Shown here: positions 7,997-16,047 of the stretch, in pieces
How the letters are laid out: every line of letters begins with the position of its first letter
How positions within the stretch are numbered: the stretch's first letter is position 1
Program-made: the position numbers and the translations under genes
Notes under the pieces: generated by a model
Database searches by the model: none
The model's input: only the letters and a program-made list of their open reading frames with translations
What the model was told of the DNA's origin: nothing
Origin: Methyloradius palustris
GTDB taxonomy: Bacteria; Pseudomonadota; Gammaproteobacteria; Burkholderiales; Methylophilaceae
NCBI RefSeq assembly: GCF_019703875.1
Contig: NZ_AP024110.1
Span: 682,001-746,000, forward strand
Reading direction: 5' to 3'
Length of the DNA stretch: 64,000 nucleotides

Positions 7997-9001
7997 TTAT
8001 TTAATGTAAATCTGATCAAAATTTGCGCCGTCTGCAAAATGTACTTTTTGCACATTAGCCCAACCGCCAAAGGTGTCATCCACGGTAAAGAACTGGACTG
8101 GTTTAAAGTCAGCTTTATGTTTTGCCGCGCTGGCTTCTACTTGAGGTCGTAAAGAGTGCTTCACTGCCAACTCTTGACCAATGTCTGAATAATGGAATTC
8201 AAGATATGCTTGTGCTACTTTGCGCGTGCCGTGCTTATCTACAACGCGGTCAACCAGGCTGATTGGGTTCTCAGCAAGAATACTGATGGATGGATATACA
8301 ACTTCAAACTGGTCACCACCAAGCTCTTTTTTGATTAGTGCAACTTCGTTTTCAAATGTTAATAATGCATCGCCAATGTCGCGTTGAACAAATGTTGTTG
8401 TTGCGCCGCGACCACCTGTATCTAGTACAGGGACATTTTTGAATAGTTTGGTCACAAACTCTTTGGCTTGGGCATCAGTACCACCTTTTTTAAGCACAGA
8501 GCCCCATGCTGCGAGATAAGCATAGCGACCATTACCAGAGGTTTTAGGGTTGGCGATGACTACATCAATGCCAGACTTAATCAAATCATCAAAGTCCTTG
8601 ATGTGTTTTGGGTTGCCTTTACGTACCAGTATCACTGTGGTTGAGGCAGTCGGTGAGCTGTTGTTAGGCAGGCGCTTTTGCCAGTCTTTAGGAATCAAGC
8701 GTGCGCGTTCGTAAAGAATATCAATGTCGGTAGGCTGGTTCATCGAAATCACATCTGCTTCAAGGCCATCAACAACAGAACGCGCTTGCTTGCTGGAGCC
8801 GCCATGCGATTGATTGATCGTTACAGTTTCGCCTGTTTTTTCTTTCCAGTATTTGGCAAATGCTGGGTTGAAGTCTTTATAGAATTCGCGGGTGACATCG
8901 TATGAAACATTCAGAATTGCAGTGTCAGCGGATGCAATATTCGGCAATGAAATAATAAATAAAAACCCAAGAACAACCCCTGAAATTAAACGCTTAAGCA
9001 T
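7997..9001 (-). CDS. Periplasmic sulfate-binding protein (first copy)
   Basis: A 334-residue substrate-binding protein with a Sec signal peptide (cleavage after PNIASA). Family motifs include ILNVSYDVTREFYKDFN, TINQSHGGSSKQARSV (anion-contacting loop), NPKTSGNGRYAYLAAWG and DTGGRGATTTFVQRDIGD, all typical of Sbp/CysP. It delivers sulfate (or thiosulfate) to CysTWA. It is not adjacent to cysT: a sugar-dehydrogenase gene and the EAL gene intervene. A second copy is encoded at 20490-21500 with the same motifs. A perfect 8-bp inverted repeat lies about 90 nt upstream. Confidence 0.93.
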   Translation of the reverse strand: MLKRLISGVVLGFLFIISLPNIASADTAILNVSYDVTREFYKDFNPAFAKYWKEKTGETVTINQSHGGSSKQARSVVDGLEADVISMNQPTDIDILYERARLIPKDWQKRLPNNSSPTASTTVILVRKGNPKHIKDFDDLIKSGIDVVIANPKTSGNGRYAYLAAWGSVLKKGGTDAQAKEFVTKLFKNVPVLDTGGRGATTTFVQRDIGDALLTFENEVALIKKELGGDQFEVVYPSISILAENPISLVDRVVDKHGTRKVAQAYLEFHYSDIGQELAVKHSLRPQVEASAAKHKADFKPVQFFTVDDTFGGWANVQKVHFADGANFDQIYIK

Positions 9002-9088
9002 TAGGTACTCCCTTTTTGTTTTGATATTACTGATAAATTAATCAGTGTGGAATATAGGGATTTACCAAAATAATGTAAAAGAATATAT

Positions 9089-9110
9089 AAATATAATGAT
9101 AGTTATATTT
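9089..9110. promoter_or_regulatory. AT-rich inverted repeat upstream of the sulfate-binding protein gene
   Basis: Arms AAATATAA (9089-9096) and TTATATTT (9103-9110) with a 6-nt spacer, about 90 nt before the start at 9001. It contains a GTTATAT element similar to one half of the shared cysT/yezD motif. It could be an operator; this is weak on sequence alone because the region is very AT-rich. Confidence 0.3.
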
Positions 9111-9122
9111 ATTATTTAGGGG

Positions 9123-9173
9123 CTCGAGTTTTTCTCATTAACGTCAAACTCGATTGGGCGGGTTGCCCCGCCC
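9123..9173. repeat. Two adjacent hairpins between cusF and the sulfate-binding protein gene
   Basis: TCGAGTTT/AAACTCGA arms (9124-9131, 9146-9153) are followed by a GC-rich 7-bp stem GGGCGGG/CCCGCCC (9156-9162, 9167-9173) with loop TTGC. They lie just beyond the cusF stop on the minus strand. There is no T-tract on either strand next to the GC-rich stem, so they are not a canonical terminator, although they may stall or protect the end of the cus transcript. Confidence 0.5.
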
Positions 9174-9185
9174 GTGTTAAGGGTT

Positions 9186-9518
9186 TTACTTTATATCGGT
9201 GATGATGTAATTCGCACCATCTTTTTCCAAGGTGAAATCAACCTTGTCGCCACTTTTGGTTTTATCCAACAGCATCTTGTCTTTCACCTTGAAGCTCATA
9301 GTCATTGCTGGCCAGCTAATTGCAGCAATAGCATCATGTTTCAAGATGACACTGCTATCGGCTTTATTAACCGAGACGACAGTACCTTTGCCAGTAATCG
9401 CTTTTGCTGGTGCTGCCATTTTGCTAGAAGGCATTTTCATGTCCTTCATATCATCCGCATTTGCATTGCCAGCCAATAGACCGAGGCTCATTAATAGGGT
9501 AAATGTGAGTGTTTTCAT
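9186..9518 (-). CDS. cusF: CusF-like periplasmic copper chaperone
   Basis: A 110-residue secreted protein: signal peptide to about residue 21 (GNANA), a Met-rich linker (MKDMKMPSSKM), then the small CusF barrel. The metal ligands seen in E. coli CusF are all in place: His61, Trp69, Met72 and Met74 in the segment HDAIAAISWPAMTM. It binds Cu(I)/Ag(I) in the periplasm and hands it to CusB/CusA. It is the last gene of the cus operon, 40 nt after cusA. Confidence 0.9.
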   Translation of the reverse strand: MKTLTFTLLMSLGLLAGNANADDMKDMKMPSSKMAAPAKAITGKGTVVSVNKADSSVILKHDAIAAISWPAMTMSFKVKDKMLLDKTKSGDKVDFTLEKDGANYIITDIK

Positions 9519-9558
9519 GGGTGTTCCTTTCAGAGATTATTTAGTTGGTGGGTTAAAT

Positions 9559-12500
9559 CTACTCGTGCTTAAATCTAAAAATCAGTAAATATGCTGCGGG
9601 TAGTACAAACAAAGACAGCAATGGCGCAGTCAACATGCCGCCTACCATGGGCGCCGCAATGCTGCTCATGGCTTCCGAACCAGTACCAGTACCGATCAGA
9701 ATAGGTATTAGCCCGGCCAGTATCACAGCCACAGTCATAGCTTTTGGTCGGACTCTCAGCGCTGCACCTTCAATCAATGCGGCGGTTAAATCTTCATGAT
9801 TGTTCAGCTTGCCTTGCTCTCTGTATCGTTTGATTGCGTCATCCAGATAAGTCAGCATGATGATGCCGAATTCAGCGGAGAGCCCAGCCAGCGCGATCAT
9901 GCCGACACCACTGGCAATGGAGAAGTGATGCCCCAGAAGATAGAGAAACCAGATGGCACCCACCAGGGCGAACGGCAAGCTCCCAAGGATCAGCAAGGCG
10001 GGCGTGATACGCTTGAATGCCATGAACAACAGGATGAAAATAATGGCGAGTGTCATGGGAACCACATAGCTCAAACGCTTGGCAGCCCGCTCGAAATATT
10101 CGAACTGACCCGACCAGGCAATGGAGTAGCCTGCTGGCAGCTGTAGCTCCTGATCAATTTTGGCTTTTGCATCTTTTACAAAGCCACCAAGATCGCGGTC
10201 ATGGATATCTACATAGACCCAGACATTCGGCCGCGCATTTTCACTTTTGATCATGGGCGGGCCGTCGGTGATCTTGATCTCAGCTACCGCACCCAAAGGC
10301 ACTGTCGCCCCTTTTTCTGTAATCATAGGCAAGGACTTCAGTTTTTCTACCGAATCACGAAGTTCTCGCGGAAAGCGGACATTGATTGGGTATCGTGCCA
10401 AGCCATCAACTTTTTCAGCAACATTGTCACCACCAATGGCAGTCGAAACAAAGGCCTGAACATCGGCCATGCTTAAGCCATAACGGGCAGCTTGCAGTCT
10501 ATCTATCCTGATATCTACATAGCGTCCGCCAGTTACACGCTCGGCAATGACTGAGCTTGCTCCTGGAACTGTTTTAATGATGCGCTCTACCTGTTCACCA
10601 AGTTTTTCTAGAGTGGCCAGGTCAGGGCCACCGATCTTGATGCCGACTGGGCTCTTGATACCCGTGGATAACATATCGATACGGTTACGAATGGGCTGCA
10701 CCCAGACATTGGCCATGCCAGGAATCTTGAGGCGGCTATCTAGTTCATCGATCAGTTTCTGTGGTGTCATGCCTGGTCGCCATTCCGAACGTGGCTTCAG
10801 CTGAATCGTAGTTTCAAGCATCTCCAGTGGAGCTGGATCAGTGGCACTTTCAGCACGTCCTGATTTGCCAAATACGGTTTTCACTTCCGGCACAGTTTTG
10901 ATCAGGCGATCAGTCAGTTGCAATATCTCGGCAGCTTTTGATACCGATAAACCTGACAGTGCCGTCGGCATATAGAGCAAATCACCTTCATCCAGCGGCG
11001 GCATGAATTCACTGCCTATCCTGTCCAGTGGCCATAGACTGACTAGGACTAATAAGAGTGCAATCACTAGGGTCAGCTTGGGATGCCTCAGCACGCTTGC
11101 TAATAATGGCCGATAGGCATTGATCAGCCAGCGGTTGAGCGGATTCTCCTGTTCTGAACGAATGCGACCACGGATAAACAAGGTCATCAGTACTGGTACC
11201 AATGTCACCGACAAACCAGCGGCAGCTGCCATGGCATAGGTCTTGGTAAACGCCAGCGGCGCGAACAGTTTGCCTTCCTGCGCTTCCAGTGTGAATACTG
11301 GGATGAAGGATAAAGTAATGATGAGTAGTGAGAAGAACAGCGCTGGACCAACTTCGCGTGCAGCCTCGATGATCAAAGCAATTTGCTGAGCTCGATCTGG
11401 TGGGCCAAGCTTATTACTATATTGCTGGTGGCTATATTGCTCCAGCTTGCGATGCGCATTTTCGATCATGACAATCGCCGCATCCACCATTGCGCCGATA
11501 GCGATGGCGATACCGCCCAGCGACATGATATTGGCGTTGATACCCTGGTAGTACATGACAATAAAGCTGACCAAAATACCCAATGGCAGCGCCACGATGG
11601 CTACTAATGCAGAACGCAAATGCCAGAGAAAAACGGCACATACCAACGCGACTACGATGAATTCCTCAATCAATTTATGACTAAGGTTATCCACCGCGCG
11701 GCGTATCAATTGCGAGCGGTCGTAGGTCGTCACGATCTCAACGCCTTCGGGCAGGCTTTTTTTCAGACTGGCGAGCTTTGCCTTGACCGTATCAATCGCT
11801 TCCAGCGCATTCTGCCCAGCACGCATCACAATCACGCCGCCGGTAACTTCACCTTCGCCATTGAGTTCAGTGACGCCACGTCGTAACTCTGGCCCAATCT
11901 GAATCTGCGCCACGTCGGAAAGCAGGATGGGCGTACCACTATCACTGACGGAAATTGGAATGTGTCTAAAATCATCCAGTGATTCCAGATAGCCATGAGC
12001 ACGCACCATGTATTCCGCTTCACCACTTTCAATCACTGCGCCGCCCGTTTCCTGATTGGCGGATTGCAGCGCAGTCACCACCTTGGATAAGGGGATGCGG
12101 TAATTACGTAATTTATCCGGGTCAACCTGTACCTGATATTGCCGCACCATGCCGCCTAGCGTGGCGACCTCTGCAACCCCAGGGATGGTCTTCAATTCGA
12201 ACTTGAGGAACCAGTCCTGCAAGGCGCGCAGTTCACCCAGGTCGTGTTTGCCAGTACGGTCAACCAGCGCATATTCATACACCCAGCCAACACCCGTGGC
12301 ATCTGGCCCCAAACTCGGATTCACGCCCTTGGGCAGGCGTGAAGAAATCTGGCTCAAATATTCCAGTACCCGCGAGCGTGCCCAGTATTGATCGGTGCCA
12401 TCGTTAAACAGGATATAAACAAAGGAATCGCCAAAGAAAGAATAACCACGCACAGTCTTCACGCCAGGCACTGAGAGCATGGTGGTCGTCAGCGGATAGG

Positions 12501-12696
12501 TCAGCTGATTCTCGACAATCTGTGGTGCTTGGCCTGGCCATTGAGTACGTATAATTACCTGGGTATCAGAGAGATCAGGGATAGCATCAAGTGGCGTTCG
12601 CAGCATGGCGAACACGCCCCAGGCAGCAATAAGCAATATACCCAGTATGACCAGCAAGCGATTGCTGGCGGACCAGCTAATGACGCGCGCAATCAT
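9559..12696 (-). CDS. cusA: Copper/silver RND efflux pump CusA
   Basis: A 1045-residue heavy-metal (HME) RND transporter with the expected two repeats of one membrane helix, a large periplasmic domain and five further helices. The helix-4 motif GAMVDAAIVMIENAHRKL near residue 400 is diagnostic of metal RND pumps. EFMPPLDEGDLLYMPT and the Met-bearing NRIDMLSTGIKSPVGIKIG fit the Cu/Ag (CusA/SilA) branch rather than Co/Zn/Cd. The pump exports Cu(I)/Ag(I) from periplasm or cytoplasm through CusB and CusC. Its ATG overlaps the cusB stop by 4 nt. The CusF-type partner downstream supports copper or silver as substrate. Confidence 0.94.
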   Translation of the reverse strand: MIARVISWSASNRLLVILGILLIAAWGVFAMLRTPLDAIPDLSDTQVIIRTQWPGQAPQIVENQLTYPLTTTMLSVPGVKTVRGYSFFGDSFVYILFNDGTDQYWARSRVLEYLSQISSRLPKGVNPSLGPDATGVGWVYEYALVDRTGKHDLGELRALQDWFLKFELKTIPGVAEVATLGGMVRQYQVQVDPDKLRNYRIPLSKVVTALQSANQETGGAVIESGEAEYMVRAHGYLESLDDFRHIPISVSDSGTPILLSDVAQIQIGPELRRGVTELNGEGEVTGGVIVMRAGQNALEAIDTVKAKLASLKKSLPEGVEIVTTYDRSQLIRRAVDNLSHKLIEEFIVVALVCAVFLWHLRSALVAIVALPLGILVSFIVMYYQGINANIMSLGGIAIAIGAMVDAAIVMIENAHRKLEQYSHQQYSNKLGPPDRAQQIALIIEAAREVGPALFFSLLIITLSFIPVFTLEAQEGKLFAPLAFTKTYAMAAAAGLSVTLVPVLMTLFIRGRIRSEQENPLNRWLINAYRPLLASVLRHPKLTLVIALLLVLVSLWPLDRIGSEFMPPLDEGDLLYMPTALSGLSVSKAAEILQLTDRLIKTVPEVKTVFGKSGRAESATDPAPLEMLETTIQLKPRSEWRPGMTPQKLIDELDSRLKIPGMANVWVQPIRNRIDMLSTGIKSPVGIKIGGPDLATLEKLGEQVERIIKTVPGASSVIAERVTGGRYVDIRIDRLQAARYGLSMADVQAFVSTAIGGDNVAEKVDGLARYPINVRFPRELRDSVEKLKSLPMITEKGATVPLGAVAEIKITDGPPMIKSENARPNVWVYVDIHDRDLGGFVKDAKAKIDQELQLPAGYSIAWSGQFEYFERAAKRLSYVVPMTLAIIFILLFMAFKRITPALLILGSLPFALVGAIWFLYLLGHHFSIASGVGMIALAGLSAEFGIIMLTYLDDAIKRYREQGKLNNHEDLTAALIEGAALRVRPKAMTVAVILAGLIPILIGTGTGSEAMSSIAAPMVGGMLTAPLLSLFVLPAAYLLIFRFKHE

Positions 12697-14012
12697 GGTT
12701 TTTCACCTTTCATGCTGTCATGCGACATGTCCATACCCTTCATGTCATCTTGCATGTTGGCTGGAGGAGTCGCATCCTGCTTCGATAGTCTTGCCAAAAC
12801 CCCAGACAACGAGGCTTCTGAATCAATCAGGAATTGACCTGAACTGACGACTTGTTCGCCTTCGCTCAAACCTTGGGTGATTTCGGTGTGACCGTGACTT
12901 TCTTGCCCGGTAATTACCTCAACAGGTCGGAAACCATGAGTTTCTTTAACGATGACGACCTTGCGCTGACCAGTTGAAATCACACTCTCACTTGGCACGG
13001 CCAAGGCTGAATGCGACATGCCACTCAGTCGCACATCGGCGTACATGCCAGGCCGTAATTGATTGCCAGAATTAGCCAGTTCAATACGGACGCGCAAGGT
13101 TCGCGAGGTATCATCCAGCATTGGATACAAGTAGCCAACTTTACCTTTGAGTACCTGATTTGATGAAGCTTGCAGTCTTACCTCAGCAGCACTGCCAAGT
13201 ATTACCCTTGAAGCATCACGTTCAGGGATTTCTGCAATCAGCCAGACCGTCGACAGGTCATTGATCTGCATGAGCGGTGTGCCCATCATCGATTGCGCTC
13301 CTTCCTTGACTGAAAGCTCGGTTACGACACCTGAGGCTGGCGCATAGACGCCAAAGCGTGGGCTTGATTGATGGTTTTTGCTGATTGTGGCGATCTCACC
13401 TTCTGTCATTCCCAACAGTTTCAGTCGATTTCGGGCTGCCTGCTTCAATACCTCACCTTCTGCAATCGGCTCAAGGTCTGATAGCGCTAGATATTCTTGC
13501 TGAGCCGCGAGCAATTCCGGGGCATATATCTCGGCAATCTTCTGGCCTTTACGCACGGGGTCACCTACTGCACGGACTAAAAGGCGCTCAACAAAGCCAG
13601 GAATCCGGGTTTGTACTGCGTAATAACCACGCTCATCTGGCTCGACTCGACCAACAGCAGTGAGATCATCACCGAAATCCATCATGATTACTGACTCTAT
13701 GCGCATCCCCAGGTTTTGCTGGGTATTGGATGGGATGGAAACGCCGTTATCCGAGCCAGCATCTTCAGCATATTTGGGGATCAGTTGCATATCCATAAAC
13801 GGTGATTTGCCTGGTTTGTCGAATTTCTGTTCAGGTACCATCGGGTCATACCAATAGCGAACCGTTTTACCTGAGTCATCCTGCACTATCCCACCAACGG
13901 CGGGATTGGCAGGCGTCGTCATATTGCTCATGGGCTTGTTCATGCTGTACCAAGCTGCAGTGGCCACTACAGCCAAAATGATGACGATCAATATCAAATG
14001 AATGCGTTTCAT
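12693..14012 (-). CDS. cusB: Efflux adaptor CusB with heavy-metal-binding N-terminal domain
   Basis: A 439-residue periplasmic adaptor anchored by one N-terminal membrane helix (HLILIVIILAVVATAAWY). After it comes a heavy-metal-binding domain (about 52-80: YWYDPMVPEQKFDKPGKSPF then MDMQLIPKY), as in CusB/SilB proteins, then the lipoyl/hairpin/barrel region (PGFVERLLVRAVGDPVRKGQ, YAPASGVVTELSVKEG). The C terminus is Met/His/Asp-rich (MKGMDMSHDSMKG), a likely extra metal site. It bridges CusA to the outer-membrane channel. It overlaps both neighbours by 4 nt, so the three subunits are translationally coupled. Confidence 0.94.
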   Translation of the reverse strand: MKRIHLILIVIILAVVATAAWYSMNKPMSNMTTPANPAVGGIVQDDSGKTVRYWYDPMVPEQKFDKPGKSPFMDMQLIPKYAEDAGSDNGVSIPSNTQQNLGMRIESVIMMDFGDDLTAVGRVEPDERGYYAVQTRIPGFVERLLVRAVGDPVRKGQKIAEIYAPELLAAQQEYLALSDLEPIAEGEVLKQAARNRLKLLGMTEGEIATISKNHQSSPRFGVYAPASGVVTELSVKEGAQSMMGTPLMQINDLSTVWLIAEIPERDASRVILGSAAEVRLQASSNQVLKGKVGYLYPMLDDTSRTLRVRIELANSGNQLRPGMYADVRLSGMSHSALAVPSESVISTGQRKVVIVKETHGFRPVEVITGQESHGHTEITQGLSEGEQVVSSGQFLIDSEASLSGVLARLSKQDATPPANMQDDMKGMDMSHDSMKGEKP

Positions 14013-15283
14013 GGCTGGCTCCAGCTATATAGATTGGTGTTGTTAAGCAGGTAGCCGAGCTTGACGGCGGCACGTTGCATGTCTGTCATGATGACCCAGT
14101 GCTCCATCTCTACCTCGAGGAGTGCACGACGGGCATCCCACACTTCAGAGAGGTTTCCTTTGCCAGCTTCATAGCCTGCTTGTGTGACACTTAGTCTTGA
14201 TTCAGCGGCAGGGATCAAGCGTTGTTGATGTTCTTCCTCGCGCGCTTTTGCGGTGTCTGCATCTGCTTCCGCACTTTCCAGTTCTGCATTCAACTCACGT
14301 CGACGGTCTTCGGTCAGCTGGCGTGCTTTCTCCACTAAAATTAACTTCTCAGCAGCACGTTTGTCCTGACGATTGGCGCGATCCCAAGGTAGATCAACCG
14401 CCACCTGAAAGGTCACCATATCGCTGAGATCAGAACGCCGCCTGCCATACATCACTTCCCAGCTCCAGTTGAGCTCATGTTCAGCTTTGGCCTGATCTGC
14501 CTCTGACTGGGCAACGGCCTCCATTTGCTCGGCGTTTTGCAGTAGTGGGTGATGTTCGATTTCGGTAGCGCTGGATTCAGGACTGGTATTGATGCTAAAG
14601 ACTGGCAACTCATTTGCCATAGGGCGTTGCGCAGCTGAACCTATCCACCGACTCAATGTTGCTCGAGCTTTGCGCTCAGCCAGAATTGCAGTGAGCTTTT
14701 TATCATTGGACATAGAAAGTTCGGCATCCAGCTTCAGCACTTCTGTAGATGATACGGCGCCAGAGCTAATACGGCTTAGCATCACCTTGCGCTCGGCAAC
14801 CATTTCCTGGCTGATACGCTGATATAACTCGCTTCTGCGCTGTGCCTCATATACGTCCAGCCAGGCAAGCGCGACATCGCGCTGGATACTGCGTGCAGTG
14901 ACAGATTTTTCGGTCTGGTATTGTTCAGCCGCTGCTTCTCCAGCATGAAAGGCTGCTTCACGCTTGGCCGCTGGCACCATTTCCTGCATCACGCCGACTG
15001 TCGACATGGTCATGTCGTCGCGGTTAAAACGCGCAGTATCGTTTCCCGTGATTGGTAGATTGACCACACCAACCTTCAAACGCGGGTCAGGTAGCTGGCT
15101 CGCAGCTATAGCCGCTTCACGCGAGGCAGCGGAAGCTTGATCATAAGACTGAAGCAGCGGCTGGTTCTGGGTAGCAAGCCGAATGGCTTCATCCAAAGAT
15201 AAAACGGGTTCTGCACGAACAGCAGACGAGCATAACAATACAAAGCTCGCAAACAGGCTTAAAGCCTTGGTATGGGTAGTCAT
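14009..15283 (-). CDS. cusC: TolC-family outer-membrane efflux channel (CusC/CzcC type)
   Basis: A 424-residue protein with a signal peptide (SFVLLCSSAVRA) and the tandem OEP repeats of TolC-like channels: LSLDEAIRLATQNQPLL near residue 30 and a second helical pair after about 220 (ENAEQ-type repeats rich in Ala/Glu/Gln). It forms the trimeric exit duct for CusAB. The mature N terminus lacks a lipobox Cys, unlike E. coli CusC, so it is closer to the CzcC type. It lies 69 nt after the small metal-rich protein gene and overlaps cusB by 4 nt. Confidence 0.88.
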   Translation of the reverse strand: MTTHTKALSLFASFVLLCSSAVRAEPVLSLDEAIRLATQNQPLLQSYDQASAASREAAIAASQLPDPRLKVGVVNLPITGNDTARFNRDDMTMSTVGVMQEMVPAAKREAAFHAGEAAAEQYQTEKSVTARSIQRDVALAWLDVYEAQRRSELYQRISQEMVAERKVMLSRISSGAVSSTEVLKLDAELSMSNDKKLTAILAERKARATLSRWIGSAAQRPMANELPVFSINTSPESSATEIEHHPLLQNAEQMEAVAQSEADQAKAEHELNWSWEVMYGRRRSDLSDMVTFQVAVDLPWDRANRQDKRAAEKLILVEKARQLTEDRRRELNAELESAEADADTAKAREEEHQQRLIPAAESRLSVTQAGYEAGKGNLSEVWDARRALLEVEMEHWVIMTDMQRAAVKLGYLLNNTNLYSWSQP

Positions 15284-15352
15284 AAAACACTCCTGTACTT
15301 AAATTGACGACACAGGTAACTGGCAAATGCGCCTTTACCTTGAATAGTCAGC

Positions 15353-15721
15353 TCAAGCGGGAGGTTTTAGTGGGGGACTCAAGTCGGCAGAAATGCCGAG
15401 GGGATTGAAATAGATGGGGGTTAAATAGCTGAAATCAGCAGTAAGTGTTTTTGGTATATCAGTGAACGGTAAGGTTTGTGCAAAATGGCAACCAGCCATT
15501 GAGCAGCTATTGTGTGATGGAGATTGATGATCCTGATCTGAATTTTGTGTGGATTTTGGGCAATCATCACAATGCATATCTGGCATTGTCATTTGATCAT
15601 TGGCTGCACTCATTGCGGGTGTCTGAGACATGCAAGATATTGAACAACCCGCAGCCAAAGCTGGCCCAGCGGCTAAGGCCAGAATCAGAGCTATAACAAT
15701 GTGGCGGCTAAATTTAATCAC
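15353..15721 (-). CDS. Small secreted Cys/His/Met-rich protein heading the cus operon
   Basis: A 122-residue protein with a clear signal peptide (IALILALAAGPALA). The mature part holds six Cys in three pairs (CSISC, CDDC, CSMAGC) plus clusters of Met and His (MTMPDMHCDDC, DQDHQSPSH), and ends in Pro-rich PPLKPPA. This composition suggests metal binding in the periplasm. Its place directly upstream of cusC (69 nt) argues for copper/silver. It resembles the small uncharacterised proteins (DUF2946 type) often found in copper loci, but I cannot assign a named family with certainty. Confidence 0.7.
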   Translation of the reverse strand: MIKFSRHIVIALILALAAGPALAAGCSISCMSQTPAMSAANDQMTMPDMHCDDCPKSTQNSDQDHQSPSHNSCSMAGCHFAQTLPFTDIPKTLTADFSYLTPIYFNPLGISADLSPPLKPPA

Positions 15722-15907
15722 GTTTTGACTTTATCACTCTTCATCAGAATCAACAATCATTCGAGCTGTGTGAGATAGTGATCAGATAAATGGTTCCAAA
15801 ATAAATATTATGTTTTTTACCTAGCTTTAATATTTTGGTAAGACTTTAAATATATGATCCTTTAAAGATTGTTGAGAATAATACTTTACACATATAAGTA
15901 AAAAGAA
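15722..15907. other. Intergenic stretch between the divergent cus and epsC operons
   Basis: AT-rich, no ORF of note. It must contain the cus promoter on the minus strand and part of the epsC control region. I see no convincing CusR/CueR-type dyad. A stretch at 15804-15819 (AATATTATGTTTTTTA) resembles part of the cysT upstream motif but the match is loose. Confidence 0.4.
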
Positions 15908-15934
15908 TTAACATATCACACTTAGTTATATAGT
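15908..15934 (+). promoter_or_regulatory. Candidate promoter upstream of the epsC-encapsulin operon
   Basis: TTAACA at 15908-15913 and TATAGT at 15929-15934 with a 15-nt spacer, shorter than ideal. A transcript starting near 15941 would run about 55 nt into the terminator hairpin at 15963-15998. Assigned by eye only. Confidence 0.3.
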
Positions 15935-15962
15935 GTTTAAAGCCTGCTGACCGGACAACCGG

Positions 15963-15998
15963 AAGCCAATTCAAGCCTTGTTTGAATTGGCTTTTTTA
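15963..15998 (+). terminator. Terminator hairpin in the epsC leader, possible attenuator
   Basis: A 12-bp perfect stem (15963-15974 with 15982-15993; arms AAGCCAATTCAA and TTGAATTGGCTT) with a 7-nt loop, running straight into a T-tract. It is on the plus strand only 50 nt before the epsC start, with no gene of its own upstream. A short CCGG-ACAA-CCGG hairpin precedes it, and AAGCC occurs three times (near 15940, 15963 and 15974), so an upstream copy could compete for the GGCTT arm. This layout fits either the end of a small RNA or a conditional terminator controlling the operon. Confidence 0.7.
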
Positions 15999-16047
15999 TT
16001 TTCTAGCTTTGTAAAAAAGCTTAGGTTGCTCTTGAGGTGCTTGTTTT

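Noticed and set aside
9156..9173. GC-rich hairpin after cusF as a Rho-independent terminator
   Set aside because: The stem is strong but no T-run follows on either strand, so I list it as a hairpin only.
11432..12206. Long ORFs antisense to or out of frame with cusA
   Set aside because: Shadows of the GC-balanced cusA frame; their products lack any coherent domain.
15941..15998. Known riboswitch (SAM, SAM/SAH or guanidine-II type) before epsC
   Set aside because: None of the consensus elements I know for these classes fit; the region is too short for most of them. A new attenuator remains possible.
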